From positions 11,399-75,398 of the forward strand of contig CALRKB020000020.1 in NCBI GenBank assembly GCA_943367755.1: a stretch of DNA of 64,000 bases. The letters run 5' to 3'. Source of the DNA: PCC-6802 sp943367755 (GTDB lineage: Bacteria > Cyanobacteriota > Cyanobacteriia > Pseudanabaenales > Pseudanabaenaceae). The notes beneath the pieces are model-generated. The model was not told the origin of the DNA and searched no databases. It saw only the letters and a program-made list of their open reading frames with translations. Each line of letters opens with the position of its first letter. The first letter of the stretch is position 1. Shown piece by piece: positions 44,314 to 52,466 of the stretch. A program made the translations under genes and the position numbers.

Positions 44314-44424
44314 GCCATTTTTCTGAAATTCTATCTGATCGCAAAGAGTTTTGGCTGGTAGTGAAAGCAAGTCAGGATCTAAACTCCACCAAATCAAAGC
44401 ACAAGTATCTAAAACAACCGTCAT
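44257..44424 (-). pseudogene. Truncated VapC-type PIN toxin
   Basis: The minus strand reads MTVVLDTCALIWWSLDPD at its start, a classic PIN toxin N-terminus, and continues through LVAAISLWEAGSSK to a stop after 55 codons, where a full PIN toxin has about 130. Its ATG overlaps the stop of the upstream antitoxin gene by 4 bp, the normal arrangement. The C-terminal half, including later catalytic acids, is missing, so it is unlikely to be toxic. Confidence 0.75.
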
Positions 44425-44648
44425 ACTTCACTCCATTCATTAATAGTTGGAGTTGTTAAATCCTCATAATATTTCACCTTTCCTCGTAGAGGGGCAAATA
44501 GTTCCACAGTGCTGAGGGATTTCTGGTACTTAGAAACCTTAAACAGAGGCTTGCCATTATCAATAATAATGATGTCCTCATTATTTTGACTTAAGCTTTC
44601 TAAAATACTCTCAAACTGGTTCTTAAATTGTATTTTGGTAATTTCCAT
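44421..44648 (-). CDS. Phd/YefM-type antitoxin
   Basis: A 75-residue antitoxin-like protein: an N-terminal dimer/DNA-binding part (ITKIQFKNQFESILESLSQNNEDIIIIDNGKPLFKVSKYQ) and a C-terminal toxin-binding tail (LRGKVKYYEDLTTPTINEWSEV). It overlaps the truncated PIN toxin by 4 bp. It is on the opposite strand to the BREX operon, between pglX and pglZ. It may now be an orphan antitoxin. Confidence 0.8.
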   Translation of the reverse strand: MEITKIQFKNQFESILESLSQNNEDIIIIDNGKPLFKVSKYQKSLSTVELFAPLRGKVKYYEDLTTPTINEWSEV

Positions 44649-44733
44649 GACTTTTATTCCTACTACAAATGAATAAGCATGAACAAGCTGTTACGATCAT
44701 TTTGGCACACAGCTAAGATATCTCTCATTTTCT

Positions 44734-47589
44734 ATGTCCGCGATCGCCACCTATCTCGAAGAAGACATCAAAGATAACCTACGCCGTCATGGGATTGTCG
44801 TTTGGCTCGATGCTGATAGCCGCTATACCGAGTTTGTTGATTCCTTAATTGCGCGTCATCAAACAGGCGATTTTGATTTTCCTGTGATTGGCTTTCGGGG
44901 AAGCTATCTAGAAATGTTGTTGCAACTAGCCCCCTATGGCAACGGTATCGACCCAGAGCGAATCCTGATTCACCTCCCAAACCATAATTCGACCACCGTG
45001 CGCCAAACACCACTACTAGAACTATATCGGGCTGGCAAACGCTATGAAAAAGCGCTGAGTACTCTGATTCGCGATGCTGCGAGTGGTAAAGTCGCCCCTG
45101 ATGCGATCGCCAATTTTCTCAAGACCCCTAACCTTACCCTTGCCCTTGCCGAAACTTGGTTACAAAACGAACTAGATCGACCGATCGGGGACTTTGCTGC
45201 CTATCTGGAAGGGCTAGAAATGACGTGGATTCTGGAAGGATTGTTAGATACCTCTAGTTCCCTCCGCACTAAACTCTCAACACCTGATGATGTTAAAACG
45301 CTAGCCGCATACTTGCATCGGCGCACGGGTATAGACCGAAGTTTCTTGCAGTTCTTCCTTGGGCGCGATCCTGACTGTGCCGACGATCTAGAACGTACTC
45401 TCGCTGCTTGGCTAATGTGTGTCGAATACGTCAATGACCTAACCCGATCGCCCCACCTACCAGAACTGCAACCCATGCGATCGCTCCTCAAGCCATTGCA
45501 AGATACCTGTGCAACCCTGATCGATCGTCTGCGCGATCGCCATCCCGACCGCTACGTAGAATTTGCCGAGCAAGTTGAAACCCAACTTGTTAAAGAATTG
45601 GATGCGATCGCCCCTGAAGACTTAGGCAAAATCGACACCTTCCAAAAAGAAGATCGCGCCGTGTTCGTTGCTGCCGTGAGTGCCTTGCAAAATGCAGACT
45701 GGAAGCTTGCGTTGAGATGGGGACAAGAGCGAGTCAATGCCCCTTCGCTGTGGTTGCAGCGAGAACCCAAGCGGCGCGATGTGTGGCAACTTGTTTTAGC
45801 TGCCGCCCAGTTTGGTCAAGCGATCGCCCAACAAACCGACTTCATGTCTAGAGCAGCTACCCTCCAGGATGCCCTAGACTGTTACACCAAAGCGGGCTAC
45901 ACCGTCGATCTCGCCCACCGTCATTTTGAACAGAACCGCCTGAAGTTACTAGATGCAGGTTCGCCCCAATTTTCAGAAATCGTTTCTGCCTCAGATTCAC
46001 TGCGCGATCTCTATCGCTGTTGGGCGGATGCAACTGCCCGCGCTTTTGCTAATCTATGCGATCGCGAAGGCTTTTTACCTGAAGCCGAATTGCAACAACG
46101 GCAATTATTTGAGCGTTACGTGGTACCTCGCTTAAACGAAGGCAAACGAGTAGCTCTTTTTCTTGTCGATGCCTTCCGCTATGAAATGGCAGTCGATCTG
46201 ATGGAAATGCTCCAAAAAGACGGACACAATGCCACACTGTACGGCATCTATGCCGAGCTACCAACTATTACTGCGATCGGCATGAATGCCCTTGCTCCCG
46301 TCAGCACCAACGGACGCATTACCCTACCAGACGGTAAAGATTTCAAGAAAGGGTTACGGACGGGAGAGTACACCGTCAAAGACCCCGATACTAGAGTTCG
46401 CGCCATGGGCGAACGGAGCATTGATAATGTCAGTCATGGTAAGCGAGCTTCTCGCAGTCTCCAATTGACGCAGGTTACCCAAGATGGCACAGATACGCTC
46501 AAACGCCGCTGTGCTGGAGCTGATTTGGTAGTTATCCACAGTCGCGAAATTGACGATGCTGGTGAAGCTAACGTTGGAACGGCAAGCTTTGATATCTGGT
46601 TGCAACAACTAGCTGCCGCCCGTGCCAACCTTCAGAAAATTGGTATTGATGCCTTTGTCTTAACCGCCGATCACGGTTTTATGTTGTTAGATCCTACTGT
46701 TACTGAGGTTGACTATTCTAGCGCTACGCGGCGCTACGTCCGCCTTGATGACTACCGCAATGAATCCGATACGGTGACAGTCTCCCTACGATCGCTAAAC
46801 TATGAAGGTCAAGAGGGATATCTGCTGTTTCGCCGCGATACAGCATTATTTAAAGGTAAGGCTAGCGGTGCATCCTTTGCTCATGGCGGCAACACACTCC
46901 AAGAGCGAGTTATTCCTGTGCTGACGCTCTCAGTACGCCCCCAGTCTGTGCCTTCTCTAGAAACCTACCGCCTCCAAGTCGAGACTGCGGCTGATGTTTT
47001 GGGGCTGAGTCGCTTGCGCGTCCGCGTGGTCGCTGTCCCCAATGCCCAAGGAGTGCTCTCCTTTGCTGCCATCAATCAAGTTGCAATTGCGCTTCGCGTT
47101 CCTGATAATCCCGATATTTTAGTTGAGTTACGTGATGCTTCTGGGGCAAGTCTTGAAGGTCAACAAGCGATCATCCCTGTGGGGGAACAATGGGCCGAAC
47201 TGTTTTTTGCGCTTAAAGGTCTCCGCGATCGCCGTTCCCGTGTTGAGGTTTACCATCCATCAGGGATTGTCCAAGTACAGGCAATTTGCCCTAGCACCTA
47301 TTTCAATGTGGCAGGCTCACAACCGAAAGTCATAGCTGAGGTTGTAGGATCTAGGGACCGAATACTAGACAATTGGCAAGAAAATTTCGACGATCCTGCG
47401 ATCGTCAAAGTATTTGAGCATCTAGCCAAGCATGGCTCGATTGTCGAGACCGAACTTGTACAGATGCTCGGCTCACCCCGTCAGGCGCGGCGATTTGCCT
47501 CCCAATTCGAGGAATTCGCCTGCCTAGTTCCCTTCGATGTCCAAGTCGAAACCGTCGCATCAGGCAAGCGCTACATCAAGGTCGGTTGA
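44734..47589 (+). CDS. pglZ: BREX phosphatase-like protein PglZ
   Basis: A 951-residue PglZ with an alkaline-phosphatase superfamily core, present in nearly all BREX systems. The core motifs are VALFLVDAFRYEMAVDLM at about residue 473 (metal-binding Asp), ELPTITAIGMNALAP near 509, and FVLTADHGFML near 640 (Asp-His of the second metal site). The N-terminal part is helical. It starts 85 bp after the antitoxin gene on the opposite strand, so it probably needs either read-through from upstream or its own promoter. Intact. Confidence 0.94.
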   Translation: MSAIATYLEEDIKDNLRRHGIVVWLDADSRYTEFVDSLIARHQTGDFDFPVIGFRGSYLEMLLQLAPYGNGIDPERILIHLPNHNSTTVRQTPLLELYRAGKRYEKALSTLIRDAASGKVAPDAIANFLKTPNLTLALAETWLQNELDRPIGDFAAYLEGLEMTWILEGLLDTSSSLRTKLSTPDDVKTLAAYLHRRTGIDRSFLQFFLGRDPDCADDLERTLAAWLMCVEYVNDLTRSPHLPELQPMRSLLKPLQDTCATLIDRLRDRHPDRYVEFAEQVETQLVKELDAIAPEDLGKIDTFQKEDRAVFVAAVSALQNADWKLALRWGQERVNAPSLWLQREPKRRDVWQLVLAAAQFGQAIAQQTDFMSRAATLQDALDCYTKAGYTVDLAHRHFEQNRLKLLDAGSPQFSEIVSASDSLRDLYRCWADATARAFANLCDREGFLPEAELQQRQLFERYVVPRLNEGKRVALFLVDAFRYEMAVDLMEMLQKDGHNATLYGIYAELPTITAIGMNALAPVSTNGRITLPDGKDFKKGLRTGEYTVKDPDTRVRAMGERSIDNVSHGKRASRSLQLTQVTQDGTDTLKRRCAGADLVVIHSREIDDAGEANVGTASFDIWLQQLAAARANLQKIGIDAFVLTADHGFMLLDPTVTEVDYSSATRRYVRLDDYRNESDTVTVSLRSLNYEGQEGYLLFRRDTALFKGKASGASFAHGGNTLQERVIPVLTLSVRPQSVPSLETYRLQVETAADVLGLSRLRVRVVAVPNAQGVLSFAAINQVAIALRVPDNPDILVELRDASGASLEGQQAIIPVGEQWAELFFALKGLRDRRSRVEVYHPSGIVQVQAICPSTYFNVAGSQPKVIAEVVGSRDRILDNWQENFDDPAIVKVFEHLAKHGSIVETELVQMLGSPRQARRFASQFEEFACLVPFDVQVETVASGKRYIKVG

Positions 47590-47665
47590 GTTAGGTGGTC
47601 TTTGCACCTTGCCATTAACCAAACGCAAATAGCCAAAAATCACAAAATAAAGGTAAGAAATAGCC

Positions 47666-48985
47666 ATGGGTCTGAGCATCAAGGATACAGAACATGTTTT
47701 TGAAAAACTGCGATCGGGAGTCGTCCCCGAACGTGGACTAGAAGCCTTTGCTGTTGGTATTGACAGAGCGCGCCAAGAAATCCAACGTCAACTCGATCTT
47801 GCTGCATCAGGGGAGGGAGTCTTTAAATTTTTGCGTGGCGGTTACGGTTGTGGCAAAACCTTTATGTCTCGCCTCGCCACCCTTGAAGCACGCGATCGGG
47901 GATTTGCCACCAGTTTTATTGTTGTTTCCGACAATGACTTGCATTTTCACAAATTCGATGATGTCTATCGTAAGGCAGTGCAAGAACTGGGCACGAACGT
48001 TTGCCCGCGTGGTGCACTGGGAGACATCCTCGATCGCTGGATTGCAAGGGTAGAGGATATGCTGATTGCAGGAGGGCGGGATGAAAACGATCCAGATTTT
48101 GATGATGCCGTGCGCGATCGCCTTGATGAAGAACTCGCCTCCATGACAGGGGGGCAAGTTCCTGAAGACATGACGCGAGTATTGCGAACGATTTTCACCC
48201 TCAAGCAACAGGGCAACTTTGCCGAAGCTAGCGCCCTTATTTCTTGGCTATCAGGCAGTGAAAATGTCGCCGCCAGTGCCAAAAAAGCCGCAGGAATTAA
48301 AGGGGACATCGGCAGTCGTGAAGCTCTGGATTACTTGCTTGGCATCTTACAGATCGTCAAAGCGGCGGGTTACAAGGGCTGGGCGATCGTCATCGATGAA
48401 GCTGAAACCATTTTGCGGATGCGCCAAGACGTGCGTGGTAAATCCCTCAACGGGATCAGACAAATCTGCGATGCTGCCGATCGCTTCCATGGACTGCTCT
48501 GGATCTTTACAGGCACACCTGATTTTTTTGACACTAAGCGCGGCATTGCGGGATTGCCACCTCTCCACGATCGGATTAAATTTGAGACCTACGGCGGTTT
48601 CAGCAACCCTCGCCAGCCCCAACTCGAACTCACCCCCTTTGATGCCATCCGTTTGAAAGAAGTAGCCCTACGACTGCGGGAACTCTTCAACGCTCCTGAC
48701 CCAATTCACCTCGAACGAAAAATTACCCTTGAGTTTATTGATCGCCTGATTGCTGAAGTTACCAAAGGCTTTAAAGGGGATGTGGGCGTAGTACCACGCC
48801 AGTTTCTGCGTCAGTTTGTAAACATACTCGATCTTGTCGTTGATAACCCAGACTTCGATCCGAGCAGCGCTTTGGGTATATCTGACGATCATCTCAATGA
48901 CGATGAGCGTCGCCTCAAATCGGGATTACCCTATTACGATTCTGCACCAGAAGAAAATGAAACCTACGCCGTTGTTGAATTTTAG
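47666..48985 (+). CDS. brxD: BREX ATP-binding protein BrxD (DUF2791)
   Basis: A 439-residue P-loop ATPase of the DUF2791/BrxD family. Walker A is RGGYGCGKTFMS at about residues 55-66, Walker B is WAIVIDEAETIL near 237, with WIFTGTPDFF as sensor region near 273. It is found in BREX types 2 and 6 together with the helicase BrxHI, which follows 15 bp later. Starts with ATG 77 bp after the pglZ stop. Confidence 0.92.
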   Translation: MGLSIKDTEHVFEKLRSGVVPERGLEAFAVGIDRARQEIQRQLDLAASGEGVFKFLRGGYGCGKTFMSRLATLEARDRGFATSFIVVSDNDLHFHKFDDVYRKAVQELGTNVCPRGALGDILDRWIARVEDMLIAGGRDENDPDFDDAVRDRLDEELASMTGGQVPEDMTRVLRTIFTLKQQGNFAEASALISWLSGSENVAASAKKAAGIKGDIGSREALDYLLGILQIVKAAGYKGWAIVIDEAETILRMRQDVRGKSLNGIRQICDAADRFHGLLWIFTGTPDFFDTKRGIAGLPPLHDRIKFETYGGFSNPRQPQLELTPFDAIRLKEVALRLRELFNAPDPIHLERKITLEFIDRLIAEVTKGFKGDVGVVPRQFLRQFVNILDLVVDNPDFDPSSALGISDDHLNDDERRLKSGLPYYDSAPEENETYAVVEF

Positions 48986-49000
48986 GTTGGAGTTTTAGCT

Positions 49001-51148
49001 GTGAGTTCCACTTTTGCCCGTTTCCCGCCCAGATTACAACAGGCGATTGCCACAAGGCTAGGTTGGTCATCACTGCGTCCAGTGCAAGAACTCGCAGGTC
49101 AAGCCATCCTTGATGGTAAAAATGCGATCGTACTAGCTCCTACCGCAGGCGGTAAGACCGAAGCCGCCACCTTCCCTCTATTAGCAGGGTTAATCGAACA
49201 TGAACCGCAAGGCGTGGGATTACTTTACATTGCGCCGATCAAAGCATTGCTAAACAACCAGTGCGATCGCTTTGCCACCTATGCCGAAATGGTGGGCTTG
49301 CGTAGCTTCGTTTGGCATGGTGATATCAAAGGTAAAGATAAGCAAGCTTTTCTCAAGGAACCAGCAGAGGTTTTATTAACCACGCCCGAATCGCTCGAAG
49401 TAATGCTGCTATCAGGGAAAGTACCCCATACCAAACTCTTTGGCGATCTCCGCGCCGTAATTATCGATGAAATCCACGCCCTCGCGGGGAGCGATCGCGG
49501 CACGCATTTACTTTCTGTCCTTGAACGCCTCATTACTGCCGTTAGTCCTGTTGATAATTCTCCTAAGCGTGACGTGCAGCGTGTGGGATTAAGCGCCACT
49601 ATAGGCAATCCTGAGCAGATTTTACTGTGGTTGCAGGGTTCATCCCAACGTCAAGGCATAGTGATCGATCCGCCTAAAATCCCTGCCAAACGGGAAATTG
49701 CCATCTTACAGTGCGATGTCTTAGGAGCGATCGCCCGTGAAGCCAGCCGCAAAGCCCTCGGTCACAAAAGCCTGTTTTTTTGCCAAAGCCGCGCTCTTGC
49801 TGAAGATGTCGCCGAACGGATGCGCGATCGCGGCACGGAAGTCTTCGTGCACCACAGTTCGGTATCTCGCACCGAACGCGAAGCCGCCGAAGAAAGCTTT
49901 CAAAAGGGAAATAACGTCTGTATTCTCTGCACCAGTACCCTTGAATTAGGTATTGACATTGGCGATCTCGATAATGTATTGCAAGCCAATGCACCCAATA
50001 CAGTTTCTTCCTTTCTCCAGCGTCTTGGACGGACGGGACGGAGAGCAGGGCAGACGGCTAACACCACCTTTTACTGTGAAGATATTGAGACGGTGTTGCA
50101 AGCGATCGCGATTGTTGAGTTAGCGAGATCGGGTTGGGTGGAATCAGTACATTCTAGCGATCGGGCTTGGACAGTCCTAGTACACCAATTGCTGGCATTA
50201 ACTTTACAATTTGGTGCAATTAGTTCAGAACGGGCTTGGCAGCAGTTATCCCTCATACCAGATTTTCAGGGCATTAACGATGATGAATACAAAGCCCTCA
50301 TCGACCATGCGATCGCGGAAGGTTATCTCTTTCAATCTGGGGGCTTATTATCCATAGGCGAACGCTCTGAGAAAATTTTCGGTCGCAAAAACTTCATGGA
50401 GCTTTATGCGGTATTTAGCAGCCCAATCCTTTACAAAGTTAAAACCGCTTCGGGTTACCTTGTCGGCTCACTCGAACAAGACTTTGTTGACAAACTTGTT
50501 CCCGGCATGAGTTCGTTTCTTTTAGGTGGACGTGCTTGGCTGATGGAAGCGATTGACCACAAGGATCGCTCGATTCGCGTGGAGATCGCCCCACGCGGTA
50601 CAAAACCCAGTTGGGGCGGTTTTTCCCCACAAATCCTCAGCCATGAACTCTGTCAAAAAATCCATTCAATTCTCATCGAAGATACTGACTATCCCTATAT
50701 AGACGAACAATCTCGCTATTCCCTAGCCGAAAAGAGGAACGATCTAGGCTTGCTACTACGTCAGCAACCTTTCTCAGCGATCGATGATGGTAATCGCGTC
50801 ACATGGTGGACATTTGCAGGCGGACAGATTAACTACACCCTCAAATATCTTATTGTAGACCTTCGTTCTGATTGGAAGATTGTGGCAGACAATTTCAAAA
50901 TTGGGATTGAAGCCCCTGATGCTAGCGTGCGGTCACTGCATCTCGTTTTAGACAAACTACTCTTGGACTTTGATTGGCAAAGTAATGAACATCGTTCAGC
51001 GATTCTGGCCCAACTTCCCCCTTACCGCTTTAGCAAGTTTCAGCCACTACTACCAGATCGCTATTCGACTGAGACTATCGAACGTTATCTTCTTAATTGG
51101 GAAAGAACGAGGCAATTTCTTCAAACTGTTCTAACAGCCTTTTGGTAA
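49001..51148 (+). CDS. brxHI: BREX Lhr-like helicase BrxHI
   Basis: A 715-residue superfamily 2 helicase, starting at GTG 49001. Walker A is LAPTAGGKTEAA near residue 46, DEIH near 153, LSATIGNPEQ near 195, and the motif VI region SSFLQRLGRTGRRAGQ near 335. A C-terminal Lhr-like region follows. Last gene of the BREX operon. Its last codons overlap, tail to tail, the last 28 bp of tniQ on the other strand, so there is no intergenic space between cargo and transposition genes. Confidence 0.92.
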   Translation: MSSTFARFPPRLQQAIATRLGWSSLRPVQELAGQAILDGKNAIVLAPTAGGKTEAATFPLLAGLIEHEPQGVGLLYIAPIKALLNNQCDRFATYAEMVGLRSFVWHGDIKGKDKQAFLKEPAEVLLTTPESLEVMLLSGKVPHTKLFGDLRAVIIDEIHALAGSDRGTHLLSVLERLITAVSPVDNSPKRDVQRVGLSATIGNPEQILLWLQGSSQRQGIVIDPPKIPAKREIAILQCDVLGAIAREASRKALGHKSLFFCQSRALAEDVAERMRDRGTEVFVHHSSVSRTEREAAEESFQKGNNVCILCTSTLELGIDIGDLDNVLQANAPNTVSSFLQRLGRTGRRAGQTANTTFYCEDIETVLQAIAIVELARSGWVESVHSSDRAWTVLVHQLLALTLQFGAISSERAWQQLSLIPDFQGINDDEYKALIDHAIAEGYLFQSGGLLSIGERSEKIFGRKNFMELYAVFSSPILYKVKTASGYLVGSLEQDFVDKLVPGMSSFLLGGRAWLMEAIDHKDRSIRVEIAPRGTKPSWGGFSPQILSHELCQKIHSILIEDTDYPYIDEQSRYSLAEKRNDLGLLLRQQPFSAIDDGNRVTWWTFAGGQINYTLKYLIVDLRSDWKIVADNFKIGIEAPDASVRSLHLVLDKLLLDFDWQSNEHRSAILAQLPPYRFSKFQPLLPDRYSTETIERYLLNWERTRQFLQTVLTAFW

Positions 51149-51636
51149 CTCCTCATTTCTGCAAAAGTCATAAAACAACGCTGGCAATGTCCTTCAATCC
51201 ACAGTGATGGAACCTTAAACCTAGCTTTGCACTTCGGACATTCCGACAACAAAGCCAAACTATGACGAGTACAACAATTGGTAGTTTTGTATTGCCACTT
51301 CATGAGATGACTGGGTTGCTCGATATAACAAGCCCCACACAACCGAATTGGTTCGTGCTTCATTGCTACTCCTTCAGGCGGAAGCATTTGCGTTACCCTA
51401 TCAGTCTCAATTCCCACAACTTTCGCCAAAGCCTCTAACTCTTTGGTGCTGGGTCGCGGATTAAGCCGAAACTTCTCCCAACGCGCCACAATCCCACCGA
51501 TTCCTGCCGATTGACCCAAGCCACTTGAGGTAAGATCGTTTGCGCGTTTAAATCGACCTAAAAAATGGCTGATACTTTCCCCTTCATAAGGTTCAACTCG
51601 AAAGAACCAAGGCTGAATTTCTGGATTTGTAATCAT
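51121..51636 (-). CDS. tniQ: TniQ (short V-K type)
   Basis: A 171-residue TniQ, the short form specific to V-K CASTs that bridges the Cas12k R-loop complex to the TnsC filament. N-terminal TniQ motif: PYEGESISHFLGRFKRAN. The zinc-finger cysteines follow in two sets, CGACY and CCTRH...CPKC...CQRCF. Its start overlaps the tnsC stop by 4 bp (ATGA), so it is translationally coupled. Its 3' end overlaps brxHI. Confidence 0.95.
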   Translation of the reverse strand: MITNPEIQPWFFRVEPYEGESISHFLGRFKRANDLTSSGLGQSAGIGGIVARWEKFRLNPRPSTKELEALAKVVGIETDRVTQMLPPEGVAMKHEPIRLCGACYIEQPSHLMKWQYKTTNCCTRHSLALLSECPKCKARFKVPSLWIEGHCQRCFMTFAEMRSYQKAVRTV

Positions 51637-52463
51637 CTATACTCCTCGGTTACCTCTTTCAGAATTGCCTTGTCTATTTTCTTTAATCCTCTTTGCAATG
51701 CCCGAATTGCAGACTCACGCAACACCATATCCAACAAACCTAAATAGCCTCCAGTGGCTTTAGCCAAGACTTGCATCATGTCTTTACTCGTCAGGTTAGA
51801 AGCAACAGGTAGCCGCAGAATATCTACTTCCCAAGTTTCCACTGTCTGCCTAAACTGCTCTCCTGACAACGTTCCAAATCGGTAACAAGCCCGAAATCGG
51901 TTATATACCTGCTCATCCCGCTTAATTACGGCATCGAGTCGGTCAGTTCCAATCAGAACCACAGAGATCGCCAACTTATCAAAAAAATCTCGCACCTCAG
52001 CAAAAGTCTTAGGTTTCAAGCGGTCAGCCTCGTCAATGATTAACATCTCTACACCACAACTCTTCAGCACCCGAAACGTGCGATCGCGGACTTCCGCTAC
52101 TGTTCCTTTAGTCATCTGATACTTCAGATGCTCAATAATTACCCCAAATAATTCCCTAGAGCCACAATCTTGAGGCGGCTGAACGTAGACGACAGGCACA
52201 ATTGGCGGCTGACCTGCCACCTGCTTCGGCTTGTGCCTTAGCCGATATGCATCACAAGCAACTGTCTTACCAGTGCGCGATTCTCCAACCACTCGACAAG
52301 ACTGCCCTGATTTACGTTTCCCCTCTAGCCAGTCATGTAAAGCTTGTACCTGTGTAAGTTCTACAATATTTTTACGTCTTAGTCGCTCGATCTCAATTTG
52401 TAAGTCGTCACTATCTAGCTTAATTCCCCCTAACTGCTGGGCAACTGCTTGTGCTTCTGTCAT
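51633..52463 (-). CDS. tnsC: TnsC AAA+ ATPase
   Basis: A 276-residue AAA+ regulator, the compact TnsC of V-K systems, which polymerises on DNA from the Cas12k-TniQ complex and recruits TnsB. Walker A is GESRTGKT at residues 60-67, and Walker B is LIIDEADR at 141-148. Sensor region VVLIGTDRLD follows near 175. It starts 3 bp after tnsB and overlaps tniQ by 4 bp. Confidence 0.96.
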   Translation of the reverse strand: MTEAQAVAQQLGGIKLDSDDLQIEIERLRRKNIVELTQVQALHDWLEGKRKSGQSCRVVGESRTGKTVACDAYRLRHKPKQVAGQPPIVPVVYVQPPQDCGSRELFGVIIEHLKYQMTKGTVAEVRDRTFRVLKSCGVEMLIIDEADRLKPKTFAEVRDFFDKLAISVVLIGTDRLDAVIKRDEQVYNRFRACYRFGTLSGEQFRQTVETWEVDILRLPVASNLTSKDMMQVLAKATGGYLGLLDMVLRESAIRALQRGLKKIDKAILKEVTEEYR

Positions 52464-52466
52464 TAT

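Noticed and set aside
47807..48208. A 133-codon minus-strand frame inside brxD
   Set aside because: Shadow of the conserved ATPase gene; no family match and no start context.
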